Assembly (NCBI GenBank): GCA_001778235.1
Contig: MFGJ01000006.1
Location: 196,254-240,959, forward strand
DNA length: 44,706 bases
Direction: 5' to 3'
Origin: Candidatus Falkowbacteria bacterium RIFOXYC2_FULL_36_12
Lineage (GTDB): Bacteria; Patescibacteriota; Patescibacteriia; UBA11705
Below the pieces are notes generated by a model. That model did no database searches. It was not told where the DNA came from and worked only from the letters and a program-made list of their open reading frames with translations. Below, piece by piece: positions 1 through 10,100 of the stretch (within the stretch, counting starts at the first letter, position 1; every line of letters starts with the position of its first letter). The position numbers and the translations under genes were made by a program.

Positions 1-56
1 TGCAGAAGTGAGTGGTGGGGGTCGCAGAAGTGAGTGGTGTTTATTGTGATTAATTT

Positions 57-353
57 ATGTCAGGTTTTGTATACATAATGTCAAATAGCTTCAATACTGT
101 TTTTTACTGTGGTTCTACTTATGATTTATATAATCGGGTTCTTCAACATAAAGAAAAATTTTTCCCGAATTCATTTTCAGCAAGATATAATTTATTTAAA
201 TTAGTATATTTTGAAAGTTTTGAAGATAGAAGTGATGCGTTGAATCGTGAACGGCAAATAAAGGCTGGCTCAAGACGAAATAAAATTAGGCTTATTGAAT
301 CTATAAATCCTGAATATAAAGATCTGTTTCCTGAATTCGTAGGTGAGACATAA
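57..353 (+). CDS. GIY-YIG nuclease domain protein (UvrC-N/YhbQ-like)
   Basis: 98 aa; N-terminal VYIMSN...YCGSTYDLYNRVLQH and ALNRERQIKAGSRRNKIRLIE match the small GIY-YIG family pattern. Confidence 0.85.
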   Translation: MSGFVYIMSNSFNTVFYCGSTYDLYNRVLQHKEKFFPNSFSARYNLFKLVYFESFEDRSDALNRERQIKAGSRRNKIRLIESINPEYKDLFPEFVGET

Positions 354-365
354 TCATAGAAGTTG

Positions 366-571
366 TTCAGAAGACTGCTTCACCCAAGCATCATGTAGGA
401 AATGGGTTCGCAGAAACGAGTGGTGAGTGGGTGATGTCAATGTCCATCTCTTTTGCGAGGAACGATTTATGAATAAAACATTATTAGTGACGACGCAATC
501 TTATGAACAATTATTCAGAAGACTGCTTCACCCAAGCATCATGTAGGAAGTGGGTTCGCAGAAGTGAGTGA
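366..571. repeat. Pair of 57-bp near-identical direct repeats (366-422 and 515-571) downstream of the GIY-YIG gene
   Basis: ttcagaagactgcttcacccaagcatcatgtagga(a/g)...tgggttcgcagaa...gagtg occurs twice; the terminal part cgcagaagtgagtggtg also occurs twice at 2-38 upstream of the gene. Confidence 0.9.
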
Positions 572-615
572 GACCTGTGTAAAAAATTAGGATTAACGAC
601 TGGTGACTAGAATCT

Positions 616-2151
616 ATGAAAATAACTTTAATTTCATTATCAGAAGATATCGCAGCTCTTGGACTAAGATATTTATCAGCTTACCTAAAGAGACATGGTC
701 ATGATGTCAGGCTGATTTTTTTGCGTGGTCATACGCAGAAAACTGGTTTTGTTTATCAATATTCTGAAAAAATATTAGAGGAAGTAACGGCTTTGTGTCA
801 AAATTCTGATTTGATTGGTATTTCAGTTTATACCAATTATTATGATAGGGTAGTGCAATTGACAAAATGGTTGAAACAACAACTTAAAACTCCGATTATT
901 TGGGGTAATCTGCATGCAACTGTTAGACCTGAAGATAGTTTAAAATACGCGGACATGGTATGTGTCGGTGAAGGTGAGGGGGCGTTGTTAGAACTTGCAG
1001 ATAAAATTGCCAATCATGAAGATTATTCCGAGGTGCAAAATATCTGGCTAAAGATAAATGGTGAAATAAAAAAAAATCCTCACCGAGCTTTAATTCAAGA
1101 TTTGGACAGTTTACCATTTGCTGATTATAACCTTGATGATGATTATGTGCTTGAAGGTGAAGAATTTGTTCAGGTGAAAGTTGACAATTTCCCGGATTAT
1201 TTGCCCAAAACTTTTGACAAAGATCATAACTTGAAAGTTTCTTTTGGTTTTCTTGGTTCACGAGGTTGTCCTCATGCTTGCACTTATTGTGGCAATAATG
1301 TCCGAAAACAACTTTATGAAGGCCAGAGATACTTGCGATTTCGTTCTGCTGAAAATATTGTAAGAGAATTAAAACTTCGGCTAAAACAGTTTCCATATAT
1401 TGAGATGTTTTCTTTTATTGATGATGCGTTTACAGCTCAACCACTTGAAGAAATTGAAAAATTTTGTCAACTGTACAAGGAAGAAATCAATATACCTTTT
1501 CGCTGTTTTGCCAGTCCGATGACACTCACAGCTGAAAAATTGGACTTATTGATAGATGCTGGCTTGCAACATATTGGTATTGGGATTCAAAGTGGGAGTG
1601 ATAGAATGCAAAAATTTTATAAAAGGTATAATAATGCAGAAAAGATACTCACAGCTGGGCAATTATTAAAGAAACATCGGGTTAACATTGCACCGCCATG
1701 TTATGATATAATAGTAGATAATCCTTATGAAAAAAATGAAGATTACATTGAAACCCTGAAATTGCTAATCCAGATTCCAAAGCCATATCATCTTAGTTTG
1801 TTTTCAATTGTTTTCTATCCTGGGACTGAAATGAATAAAATTGCTACGGAAGATGGTTTGCTCAAAGATGAGATTGAAGAAGTATCACGAAAATCCTGGG
1901 GATTGCCTGATTTTTCTGGAATTAATTTAATTTTTTATTTAATCAGTTTCAATGGCAATTTCAAGTGGCTGGCAAAATATTTTGCCAATGAAAAGAGGTT
2001 GGAATTTATAAATAAAAAATCAAGGTATAAAATTTGGAGGCCATTATTTACAGTGGCAAAAATTTTTTTTCTTGGGAAGGAAACTATAAAAGCAATATTT
2101 CGAGGTGATATAATTAAAAAAATAAGATGGGTTTTTGAATCTAAAGGTTAA
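616..2151 (+). CDS. B12-binding-domain radical SAM protein
   Basis: N-terminal cobalamin-binding-like region (ISVYTNYYDRVVQLTKWLK...GNLHATVRPEDSL), then CPHACTYC (CxxxCxxC) [4Fe-4S] motif. Confidence 0.85.
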   Translation: MKITLISLSEDIAALGLRYLSAYLKRHGHDVRLIFLRGHTQKTGFVYQYSEKILEEVTALCQNSDLIGISVYTNYYDRVVQLTKWLKQQLKTPIIWGNLHATVRPEDSLKYADMVCVGEGEGALLELADKIANHEDYSEVQNIWLKINGEIKKNPHRALIQDLDSLPFADYNLDDDYVLEGEEFVQVKVDNFPDYLPKTFDKDHNLKVSFGFLGSRGCPHACTYCGNNVRKQLYEGQRYLRFRSAENIVRELKLRLKQFPYIEMFSFIDDAFTAQPLEEIEKFCQLYKEEINIPFRCFASPMTLTAEKLDLLIDAGLQHIGIGIQSGSDRMQKFYKRYNNAEKILTAGQLLKKHRVNIAPPCYDIIVDNPYEKNEDYIETLKLLIQIPKPYHLSLFSIVFYPGTEMNKIATEDGLLKDEIEEVSRKSWGLPDFSGINLIFYLISFNGNFKWLAKYFANEKRLEFINKKSRYKIWRPLFTVAKIFFLGKETIKAIFRGDIIKKIRWVFESKG

Positions 2152-2152
2152 T

Positions 2153-2998
2153 ATGGAAAATATTGAGAATTACAATGAAATGTTAAACGCTGAAGCTGAC
2201 CACTGGGATGAGTTTGAACGAGATTTTATTGAAAATAAAAAAATAATCCCGTGGTGGCTTGATCTACAGCGAGCATCAAAAGTTGCTCCAAATACGAACG
2301 AGGGGTTAGATCCATACAAGGAAAACTTAGTTAGAGGTAAATATAAACAGAAAATATTAGAAAATTGCAATTCTGGCGATAAGGTGCTTGATATTGGTTG
2401 CGGTTCTGGTTGGTTATCACTCGAATTGGCTAGAAAAGGTTGCCAGGTGACGGCTATTGACATCAGTCCATATAGAATTGCCTTAGCCAAAGCTTATTTG
2501 GCAAAAATTCAAAAAACTGAAACTTTACTTGGATCAATTAATTATATTTGCGGTGATATAAAAGAAGTAGAGTTGGCGAGTCCATTAGATGTAATTGTTG
2601 CTTGGGATTCATTGCATCATTTTCCCAGCTTGGATGAATTGTTTGAAAGATTAAAACAATTTCTCAAGCCAGAGGGAAAAATCGTTTGTTATGACCATCT
2701 GGGATCAAAATTTATAGAGAACCTAGGAAAAATCAGGCGCTATTTTGTTGAAGAAAAGGTATCTGCGTTTGAAGATGTTTCTCAAGATGAAATTCATGAA
2801 TTTATAAACAAGCATTTTCAAATTGAAGAAAAGAGATATAGGATAAGTGCTCCATTCCGACTATTGGCTTTTGCATTGTTTAGATATGATTTTTTTAATT
2901 TCTTAATCAGACCCGCAGTGGCCATGGATGAAATTATTTGCAACAAACTAAAATTTTTAGGTAAGGAATTTATTTTTATAAAAGCTAAAAACAAATAA
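2153..2998 (+). CDS. class I SAM-dependent methyltransferase
   Basis: VLDIGCGSGWLSLELARKGCQVTAIDIS motif; ORF track starts at 2135 but the ATG at 2153 just after the upstream stop is more likely. Confidence 0.85.
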   Translation: MENIENYNEMLNAEADHWDEFERDFIENKKIIPWWLDLQRASKVAPNTNEGLDPYKENLVRGKYKQKILENCNSGDKVLDIGCGSGWLSLELARKGCQVTAIDISPYRIALAKAYLAKIQKTETLLGSINYICGDIKEVELASPLDVIVAWDSLHHFPSLDELFERLKQFLKPEGKIVCYDHLGSKFIENLGKIRRYFVEEKVSAFEDVSQDEIHEFINKHFQIEEKRYRISAPFRLLAFALFRYDFFNFLIRPAVAMDEIICNKLKFLGKEFIFIKAKNK

Positions 2999-2999
2999 A

Positions 3000-5447
3000 A
3001 TGAACAAAAAACAAATATTCATCTTGGTAGGATTACTTTGCGTGCTTTTTGTTTTAGTTTTAATTAATTCTGGTGGATTTATAATGTTGGGTGGAGAGGG
3101 TAATTACTTTCTTGATTTTTCAACCGTAAAGGATTTACACCACCACAGTTGGGTAGATTTTAATTCAGGAACTGGCGCGCCTGGTGTATTGTTCAATTTT
3201 GCTGCTTTAAATTTTGATTTTTTCAGCTTACTGCAGATTATTGGTTTAACCAGATTTTGGTTGGGAATAATCTGGGTGTTTTTGATTTACGCCATGCCTT
3301 TTGTGGCTATGTTTGTTTTACTGTTTAAAACATTAAAAATTGAATTCAACTGGTCAATAATTTTATCACTCTTTTACATCTTAACACCTTTTTCTGTGGC
3401 ACATTTTGATGCTCAAATACTCTGGAGCACTCTGCCATTTTTTGTTTTGCCTGCAGTATTTTCAATAATGCATTATTTTTATGAACAAAAATTAAAACTA
3501 TTCATTTTGTTTGGTCTATTTACCTTTATCTTTAGTTTTACCTTTGCCAATATTCCATACTTAGCTGTTTTTCATATTTTTTTAATTTTGTCATTGATTT
3601 TAATCCCGCTGACAAAAAATAAACGAATTTTAATTGGTAACAGTTTATTAATATTTTTATTACTTGAATTAAGTTTTTTTGTTTTCAATTTTTGGTGGTT
3701 TGTGCCGATGATTTTTTCGTCCTTTGCTACTGGCACAAACCTATATAATGATGATTTTGCAGTTAGCTGGGCTAATTCCGCCATTGCCAATGATGCCCTG
3801 ATTAGGATCTTATCGCTAAGAAGTTTGACCAGCTTCACCCATAAACCAACTTCATTTATAGAAGTTTTTTATAACTTTCCGCTAATAAAAATTTTGCTGT
3901 TTGCTCCGGTTATTTACATTGTTTCTTATTTTGCGAGACTAAAAAAAGCCACCAGTAAATTAATTTACCCTTTATTTGCTTTTTTTCTGTTTTTTATTTT
4001 TTTGAATAAGGGCGCTAATGCACCATTTGGTGAGATCTATGTTTTTTTAATCAAATACTTGCCATTTTTCAATGTATTCAAATCTCCGTGGGAAAAATTT
4101 AGCATTTTATTAATTTTTATTATTGTTGTTTTTCTTGCCATTAGCTTGCCACGAGAAAAGAAAAAATGGTTTTTATATGGCTCAATTATTTACATTTCAA
4201 TTATGGCCATGCCATTTTTTCTCATTCAGTTTAATCCAGCATACCAGATTGAAGCTGATAAATATGTGAGCAAGCAGTTTATTGATAAAATTGCCTATTC
4301 GCAATGGAGAAAAATCGTCAATGATGATCAGCAGGATTATCGAATTTTTAGTCTACCTGGATCGTTGAATTACCAAGTTACAATGTTCAGCCATGACAAT
4401 CTGTATTATCGTGGTATGGACCCGCTAGTATTTGCTGTAAATAAATCTTTTATCACAGTTTATGGCAGTAATAAATTTGAAAATATTTATAAAAATCTAA
4501 ACAATGAAAATATTGAGAATATTTTTGACATCCTCGGTGTTGGAAGAATATTATTAAATACTGACATATACCCATCATTTTTGTTTAAGGAGACTCAATC
4601 TTTTGAAGAATTGGATGAAATATTTTCTGCCAAATTTGAAAAATGGAATGACGGACCAATAAGTATGTATTCTTTACCTACCAGACCGATTGTTTACACT
4701 GCAAATTCAATACAGCAAACAGCTTATAATTTCCAGTCATTAACATCGCTTGTTTCTGATAAAAATTTTGATCCCAAAGCGATTTATCTAATGTCCGATA
4801 CTACAACTCAACAAATCAATTTTGTTTTACCAGAAAAAGAGATAAAGACACCAACTATTGAATTCAAAAAAATCAACCCATCAGAATATAAAGTTATTGT
4901 TCACAATGCTTTAGAAAATTTTCCTTTGATTTTGAATAATACATTTGATGAAAAATGGCGGGTTTATAATACGGACATTGATAAATCAGAAAATTTGGAT
5001 ATAGACAGAATAATTATTAACGAAGGAAATAGTGGAGCTGCCAATAGAGAACAAATTCCAATATATATAAAAAATAATGAAATTTCAGAATTAGGGACTG
5101 AAGATCTGGCTGATTTTATTAGCGCCAAGAGAAATAATGCTATTCAGAATGACAACTTGTCAGATGTGAAACTACGAGAACTATTATCTGCAAATCAGAT
5201 ATCGGCTGATAAACATTTTATTGCAAATGGATTTGCAAATTCATGGTGGATTGATTTATCTGAAATAAAACAAGAACAAAAATTTGTAGATAATGGTGAT
5301 AACACAATTGATTTTGAGCTGACTTTATTTTACGAACCAGAAAAACTTTTAATTGCCAGTAAAATTGTCACTGTCGTAGCCATAATAACTGGAGTCATAA
5401 TATTAATATTTATAAGAAAAAAATATGAGTCTAGAACATCGAATTGA
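3000..5447 (+). CDS. large multi-TM membrane protein, GT-C/YfhO/arabinofuranosyltransferase-like
   Basis: 815 aa, many hydrophobic helices, FNVFKSPWEKFSILL motif and a C-terminal extracytoplasmic region. Confidence 0.5.
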   Translation: MNKKQIFILVGLLCVLFVLVLINSGGFIMLGGEGNYFLDFSTVKDLHHHSWVDFNSGTGAPGVLFNFAALNFDFFSLLQIIGLTRFWLGIIWVFLIYAMPFVAMFVLLFKTLKIEFNWSIILSLFYILTPFSVAHFDAQILWSTLPFFVLPAVFSIMHYFYEQKLKLFILFGLFTFIFSFTFANIPYLAVFHIFLILSLILIPLTKNKRILIGNSLLIFLLLELSFFVFNFWWFVPMIFSSFATGTNLYNDDFAVSWANSAIANDALIRILSLRSLTSFTHKPTSFIEVFYNFPLIKILLFAPVIYIVSYFARLKKATSKLIYPLFAFFLFFIFLNKGANAPFGEIYVFLIKYLPFFNVFKSPWEKFSILLIFIIVVFLAISLPREKKKWFLYGSIIYISIMAMPFFLIQFNPAYQIEADKYVSKQFIDKIAYSQWRKIVNDDQQDYRIFSLPGSLNYQVTMFSHDNLYYRGMDPLVFAVNKSFITVYGSNKFENIYKNLNNENIENIFDILGVGRILLNTDIYPSFLFKETQSFEELDEIFSAKFEKWNDGPISMYSLPTRPIVYTANSIQQTAYNFQSLTSLVSDKNFDPKAIYLMSDTTTQQINFVLPEKEIKTPTIEFKKINPSEYKVIVHNALENFPLILNNTFDEKWRVYNTDIDKSENLDIDRIIINEGNSGAANREQIPIYIKNNEISELGTEDLADFISAKRNNAIQNDNLSDVKLRELLSANQISADKHFIANGFANSWWIDLSEIKQEQKFVDNGDNTIDFELTLFYEPEKLLIASKIVTVVAIITGVIILIFIRKKYESRTSN

Positions 5448-7158
5448 TAATGTAAAGAGGATTGGTTTGTTAAAAAAGAAAATTCAGCAAAAAGGCTTTG
5501 TCAGAATAATTGAAACGCATAATGCTATTTCAGGATTGATTGCAAATGACTCCACGGTTGTACTTGATACAGGTGAACAGCGTGAATTTGATGGTTTTTG
5601 GGAAAGCTCTTTGACTGATTCTGCTTCAAAAGGATTTCCAGACATTGAACTTGTAAGTCTGGATTCACGGCTAGAAACTATTTCTCAAATTTTGGAGGTT
5701 ACTGACAAGCCAATGATTGTAGATGGTGACACTGGCGGAGATTTTAACCAATTTGAGTATATGGTAAAAAAGCTTGAGAGAGCTGGAGTCTCAATGGTGA
5801 TAATTGAAGATAAGGTATTCCCAAAAAGAAATAGTTTAGAAGCTGGAACAAGGCAAACCTTGGAAAAGCCAGAAGTTTTTGCCGAAAAAATTAGACGGGG
5901 AATTGAAATTAAATCTGACCCGGATTTTTTAGTGGTTGCCAGGATTGAAAGCTTGATTGCTGGTTTTGGCTTGCAAGATGCGATTGAACGAGCAGAGCTG
6001 TATTTAAAAGCTGGGGCTGATGGTATTATGATACATTCAAAAGATGCTGACCCAAGTCAAATTATTGAATTTGCTAAAAAATTCAAATCTTTCCCGCCTG
6101 AACTGATCAAGGAAAAACTTCTAATTTGTGTTCCGACAACCTATAACTCATTAACCTGCAGTCAGCTCGCTGGATATGGTTTTAATATTATAATTCATGC
6201 CAATCATAATCTTCGGGCAGCGTATAAAGCGATGGAAGATGTTTGCAAACAAATTTTGACCTATGACCGAACAGCAGAAGCTGATGAGATTTGCACCCCG
6301 ATAAAATCAATTTTTGCTAAAGTTGGATTTTTGTCTGTCAAGGAAAAGGATAAACAAGCAGCTCAAAAACTAAAATCAAAACTTAAGGTTGTGATTCCAT
6401 CGGCTGGGGTAAATGAATTGACACGACAACTCGGTAAACCAATTGCCTTGGTTGAAATTAATAACAAGAAACTGATTGAGAGACAACTGGAAAACTTTTA
6501 TAACTGCGGATTGGACAATATCGTGCTTATCCGAGGATTTGGGGCTGAACTGTTCACTTTGGAAAATATTGAATATTTTGATAACCCGGACTTTGAGAAA
6601 ACATTTGTACTAGAATCATTATTCAAAGCCAAAGAAGCGTTGACTGGATCATTTATCTATATTAATTCTGATTTAATTATTAACGAAAGTATCCTACGAA
6701 ACTTAATGACACTGGAAAAAAATCCTGAAGTTGATGTGGCTGTGGTGGTTGATAATTCTTTCCAATACCATAAACACAACATTGATAAAAAACTTGATTT
6801 AGTTAGAACAAATAAAGGATCAAAAATCGACCCAATAAGATTAATCGCCGATAACTTTAGTGAAGATGCAGAATATATTGGTAAAAATATAGATAGTGAT
6901 ATTGCCCATTATGAATTTATTGGCGTGGCTTATTTTTCAGAAAAAGGCACACAGAAGTTGCACCAAATTTATAACCAAGCAAAAACTGCTAATCGGGCTC
7001 TCCATGAATCAAGTAGCTTTGGAATGAACAGTTTTACAGATATATTGCAAGAATTAATAAATACTGGGACCAAAGTAAAAGTTTTGAAAACATATCAAGG
7101 CTGGATGGAAATTCATAACCAAGAGGATCTTGAAATAGCTAAACAAATTTATGCTTAA
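5425..7158 (+). CDS. phosphoenolpyruvate phosphomutase fused to a C-terminal NTase-like domain
   Basis: EDKVFPKRNS matches the EDKx5NS PEP mutase signature; IVDGDTGGDFNQFEYMVKKLERAGVS is typical of the family; C-terminal half has NTase-like LVEINNKKLIERQLENFYNCGLDNIVLIRGF. Confidence 0.92.
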   Translation: MSLEHRIDNVKRIGLLKKKIQQKGFVRIIETHNAISGLIANDSTVVLDTGEQREFDGFWESSLTDSASKGFPDIELVSLDSRLETISQILEVTDKPMIVDGDTGGDFNQFEYMVKKLERAGVSMVIIEDKVFPKRNSLEAGTRQTLEKPEVFAEKIRRGIEIKSDPDFLVVARIESLIAGFGLQDAIERAELYLKAGADGIMIHSKDADPSQIIEFAKKFKSFPPELIKEKLLICVPTTYNSLTCSQLAGYGFNIIIHANHNLRAAYKAMEDVCKQILTYDRTAEADEICTPIKSIFAKVGFLSVKEKDKQAAQKLKSKLKVVIPSAGVNELTRQLGKPIALVEINNKKLIERQLENFYNCGLDNIVLIRGFGAELFTLENIEYFDNPDFEKTFVLESLFKAKEALTGSFIYINSDLIINESILRNLMTLEKNPEVDVAVVVDNSFQYHKHNIDKKLDLVRTNKGSKIDPIRLIADNFSEDAEYIGKNIDSDIAHYEFIGVAYFSEKGTQKLHQIYNQAKTANRALHESSSFGMNSFTDILQELINTGTKVKVLKTYQGWMEIHNQEDLEIAKQIYA

Positions 7159-8263
7159 AAGTTTTGAAATCATCAATTTATTAAAAGCAAGAAATTTAAA
7201 TTTTATCAGCGGTGTTCCCTGCAGTATTTTCAAGGATTTTTTAATTGAGCTAAATAATGATTCTGACTTTCAACATTTGAGCGCAACCAGTGAGGGTGAA
7301 GCCTGCGGATTGGCTACTGGATATTATTTAGCCACAGCAAAGTTGCCGATAGTTTATATGCAAAATTCTGGTTTGGGTAATTCAGTAAATCCCTTAACCT
7401 CTCTGATGGATGAAAAAGTTTACTCTATTCCGGCGATATTGTTTATTTCTTGGAGAGGTGAACCTGGTATGGCCGATGAACCACAGCATGTGAAGATGGG
7501 TGAGATAACAATAAAACTTTTAGAAACACTTGGGATTGAGTACCAGATTGCTGATGAAAATGTTGAAAAATTTGAAATTCAGCTTGATGAATTGACAAAA
7601 CTGGCTTTTGAAAAATCTCGCGCGGTTGCTTTGGTTTTCAGAAAAGGAATAATTGAAAAAAATGACAAGCCAAAGTCACAGCCTCAATTCACCAGAGAAC
7701 AAGCACTGGAAATTTTGTTAATAAAAATTGGTAAGGCTCCAATTATTTCTACTACAGGGAAAACATCCAGAGAAATATTTGAGTTAAGAGAAAAATATGG
7801 TCAAGATCACGATTCAGACTTTCTGACCGTTGGCTCAATGGGATGTAGTGCCAGCATTGGTTTTTCTATTGCCAAAAATACTGATAAACCGGTATTTGTA
7901 ATTGATGGTGACGGTGCGGTGTTAATGAAAATGGGTACTCTAGCTACAATTGGTAATTATAGTGCTGAAAATTTTATTCATATTGTCGTGGATAACTCAA
8001 GTTATGATAGCACTGGCGGTCAATCTACTGTGTCGAAAATTCTTGATTGGCAAAAATTATTTCAGGCTGTTGGCTATAAACAATGTGTAATCGCTCAAAC
8101 TTCTGAACAATTAGAAAATCTGGATATTACTGCTTTGAAAAAACCGGCGGCTGTTATTGTCAAGGTTGACAAAGGCTCACGAGCAGATTTAGGACGACCA
8201 ACAACCACGCCAAATGAAAATAAGCAAAATTTCATGAAATTCATACAATCACAATTGATTTGA
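7151..8263 (+). CDS. phosphonopyruvate decarboxylase (ThDP-dependent)
   Basis: GVPCSIFKDFL, ATSEGEACGLATGYYLATAKLPIVYMQNSGLGNSVNPLTSL, ISWRGEPGMADEPQH, ThDP motif GDGAVLMKMG...NSS; overlaps upstream gene by a few nt. Confidence 0.93.
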   Translation: MLKSFEIINLLKARNLNFISGVPCSIFKDFLIELNNDSDFQHLSATSEGEACGLATGYYLATAKLPIVYMQNSGLGNSVNPLTSLMDEKVYSIPAILFISWRGEPGMADEPQHVKMGEITIKLLETLGIEYQIADENVEKFEIQLDELTKLAFEKSRAVALVFRKGIIEKNDKPKSQPQFTREQALEILLIKIGKAPIISTTGKTSREIFELREKYGQDHDSDFLTVGSMGCSASIGFSIAKNTDKPVFVIDGDGAVLMKMGTLATIGNYSAENFIHIVVDNSSYDSTGGQSTVSKILDWQKLFQAVGYKQCVIAQTSEQLENLDITALKKPAAVIVKVDKGSRADLGRPTTTPNENKQNFMKFIQSQLI

Positions 8264-8300
8264 GAAGTTGAGTTTTGTGATTTATACTTTTTAGGGCTAT

Positions 8301-9383
8301 ATGCAAGAAATTTATATTGGAATAGAAAAAATTTCAAAACTTGATGAAATTATCAATAAAATTCAGCCTAAAGAAATTTTACTTGTCACTGGCAGTAATT
8401 CTTTTGAAAAATCAGGTGCGAAAAATTTGTTAATGCCAATTTTAGACCATTACAAAATAATTTTATTTGAAAAAAACTCTGGTAGTCCAGAACAAAGTGA
8501 AATTGACCAAGGTGTTGAATCAATGGAAAAAAAATCAGTTCAACTAATTATTGCTGTTGGTGGCGGATCAGTACTTGATACGGCTAAACTGATAAATTTC
8601 CAGTGTTTAAAAGTTCCGTTAATTGCAATACCAACCACGGCTGGTTCTGGGGCTGAATCAACTCATTTTGCAGTTGTTTACAAGAATAAGACAAAATATT
8701 CAATTGCAGATGAAACAATATTGCCAAATTATGTATTTTTATTCCCTGAATTAATCTATAATCTGCCGAAACAAACTTCTGCTACAGCTGGATTTGACGC
8801 TTTGGCCCAAGGAATTGAATCATTTTGGTCAATTAACTCCAATCGTGAATCTGAACGACTTTCAGAACAAGCAATAAAAATTTGCTTCAATTATTTAAAA
8901 CCAGCAGTCTGTGATCATTCAGTTTCGGCGATGCAACAAATGCAGATTGGGGCCAATTTATCTGGACAGGCGATTAACATCAGCCGGACCACTGCTCCCC
9001 ATGCAATATCATACCCGATGACTTCATATTTCAATATTGTTCATGGTCAGGCTGTGGCTCTGACTTTGTCAGAAATATTGAAATTCAACTTTGGGATTAC
9101 TGAAATAGATTGTAATGATAAACGAGGAGTACAATTTGTAAAAAATAAGTTAAATAAACTGTTAAAAATAATCTGCGCTAATACAGCTCAAGAAGCAAGT
9201 GAAAAATTAAAAACATTAGCCAAAGACATTGATTTACAAACGAAGCTTGGTGAAGTGGGGATAGATAGCGATGAAAAAATTGAATTAATACTTAAACATG
9301 GATTCAATTCTGAAAGAATGAAAAATAACCCAAGGGAAATAACACGAGATGATTTAAATACAATTTTGTTTAATTTACGATAA
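8301..9383 (+). CDS. iron-containing alcohol dehydrogenase, probable phosphonoacetaldehyde reductase
   Basis: VGGGSVLDTAK, PTTAGSGAESTHFAV, GFDALAQGIESFWS, APHAISYPMTSYFNIVHG; position directly after the decarboxylase. Confidence 0.8.
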   Translation: MQEIYIGIEKISKLDEIINKIQPKEILLVTGSNSFEKSGAKNLLMPILDHYKIILFEKNSGSPEQSEIDQGVESMEKKSVQLIIAVGGGSVLDTAKLINFQCLKVPLIAIPTTAGSGAESTHFAVVYKNKTKYSIADETILPNYVFLFPELIYNLPKQTSATAGFDALAQGIESFWSINSNRESERLSEQAIKICFNYLKPAVCDHSVSAMQQMQIGANLSGQAINISRTTAPHAISYPMTSYFNIVHGQAVALTLSEILKFNFGITEIDCNDKRGVQFVKNKLNKLLKIICANTAQEASEKLKTLAKDIDLQTKLGEVGIDSDEKIELILKHGFNSERMKNNPREITRDDLNTILFNLR

Positions 9384-9390
9384 ACTTTTT

Positions 9391-10098
9391 ATGCAAGCAT
9401 TAATCCTGGCATCTGGAACTGGTTCAAGACTAAAGCCATTGACTGAAAATTTACACAAATCATTGATTAAGATTGGTGAAAAGGAAATCCTGGCAAGACT
9501 GTTGGAGACATTAATCAGCCATAAAATTTCTGATATTATTATTACGACTGGCCACTTAGCATCACAGATAATGGACTTTACCTCTAAAAATTTTTCCACT
9601 GCCAATATTCAATTTGTACATAGTGATAAATATGATTGTACCAATTATATTTATTCCATGTGGAAAGCAAAAAAGGTTATTTATAATGATTTAATAATTT
9701 TGCATAGCGATCTTTTGTTTGAACCTGCTATAATAGAGAAGTTACTAAACAATGAAAAGAGTGGGGTTTTAATTAAAAATAGTCTAGGTTATCCGAAAAA
9801 AGATTTCAAAGCACTGATTGGAGACAATAGAATAAAAGAAATTAGTACAAAGCTTGACAGTGGTAATTTGAGATTTTGTTTACCTGTATACAAATTATTA
9901 AAAAAAGACTGGGATCTTTGGATAACAAATATTGAGAACTATATTAACCAGAACAAAGTAACAAATTATGCTGAAGATGCTTTGAATGAGATTTTGCACC
10001 AAGTTGTACTTGAACCTGTTTATTTTCATGAAGAACTAGCTATGGAAATAGATGATTTTGAAGACTATGACTTGGCTCAACAGCTAATTTCAGATTAA
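9391..10098 (+). CDS. NTP transferase, phosphocholine/phosphonate cytidylyltransferase-like
   Basis: Intact signature LASGTGSRLKPLT; CTNYIYSMWKAKK and HSDLLFE resemble LicC-type cytidylyltransferases. Confidence 0.8.
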   Translation: MQALILASGTGSRLKPLTENLHKSLIKIGEKEILARLLETLISHKISDIIITTGHLASQIMDFTSKNFSTANIQFVHSDKYDCTNYIYSMWKAKKVIYNDLIILHSDLLFEPAIIEKLLNNEKSGVLIKNSLGYPKKDFKALIGDNRIKEISTKLDSGNLRFCLPVYKLLKKDWDLWITNIENYINQNKVTNYAEDALNEILHQVVLEPVYFHEELAMEIDDFEDYDLAQQLISD

Positions 10099-10100
10099 TT

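Noticed and set aside
923-1396. 157-aa minus ORF inside the radical SAM gene
   Set aside because: Fully antisense to a well-supported coding gene; no recognisable motif.
2170-2490. 106-aa minus ORF in the methyltransferase
   Set aside because: Antisense shadow ORF of a clear SAM methyltransferase.
9375-9605. 76-aa minus ORF over the NTase start
   Set aside because: Antisense to the intact LASGTGSRLKPLT coding region.
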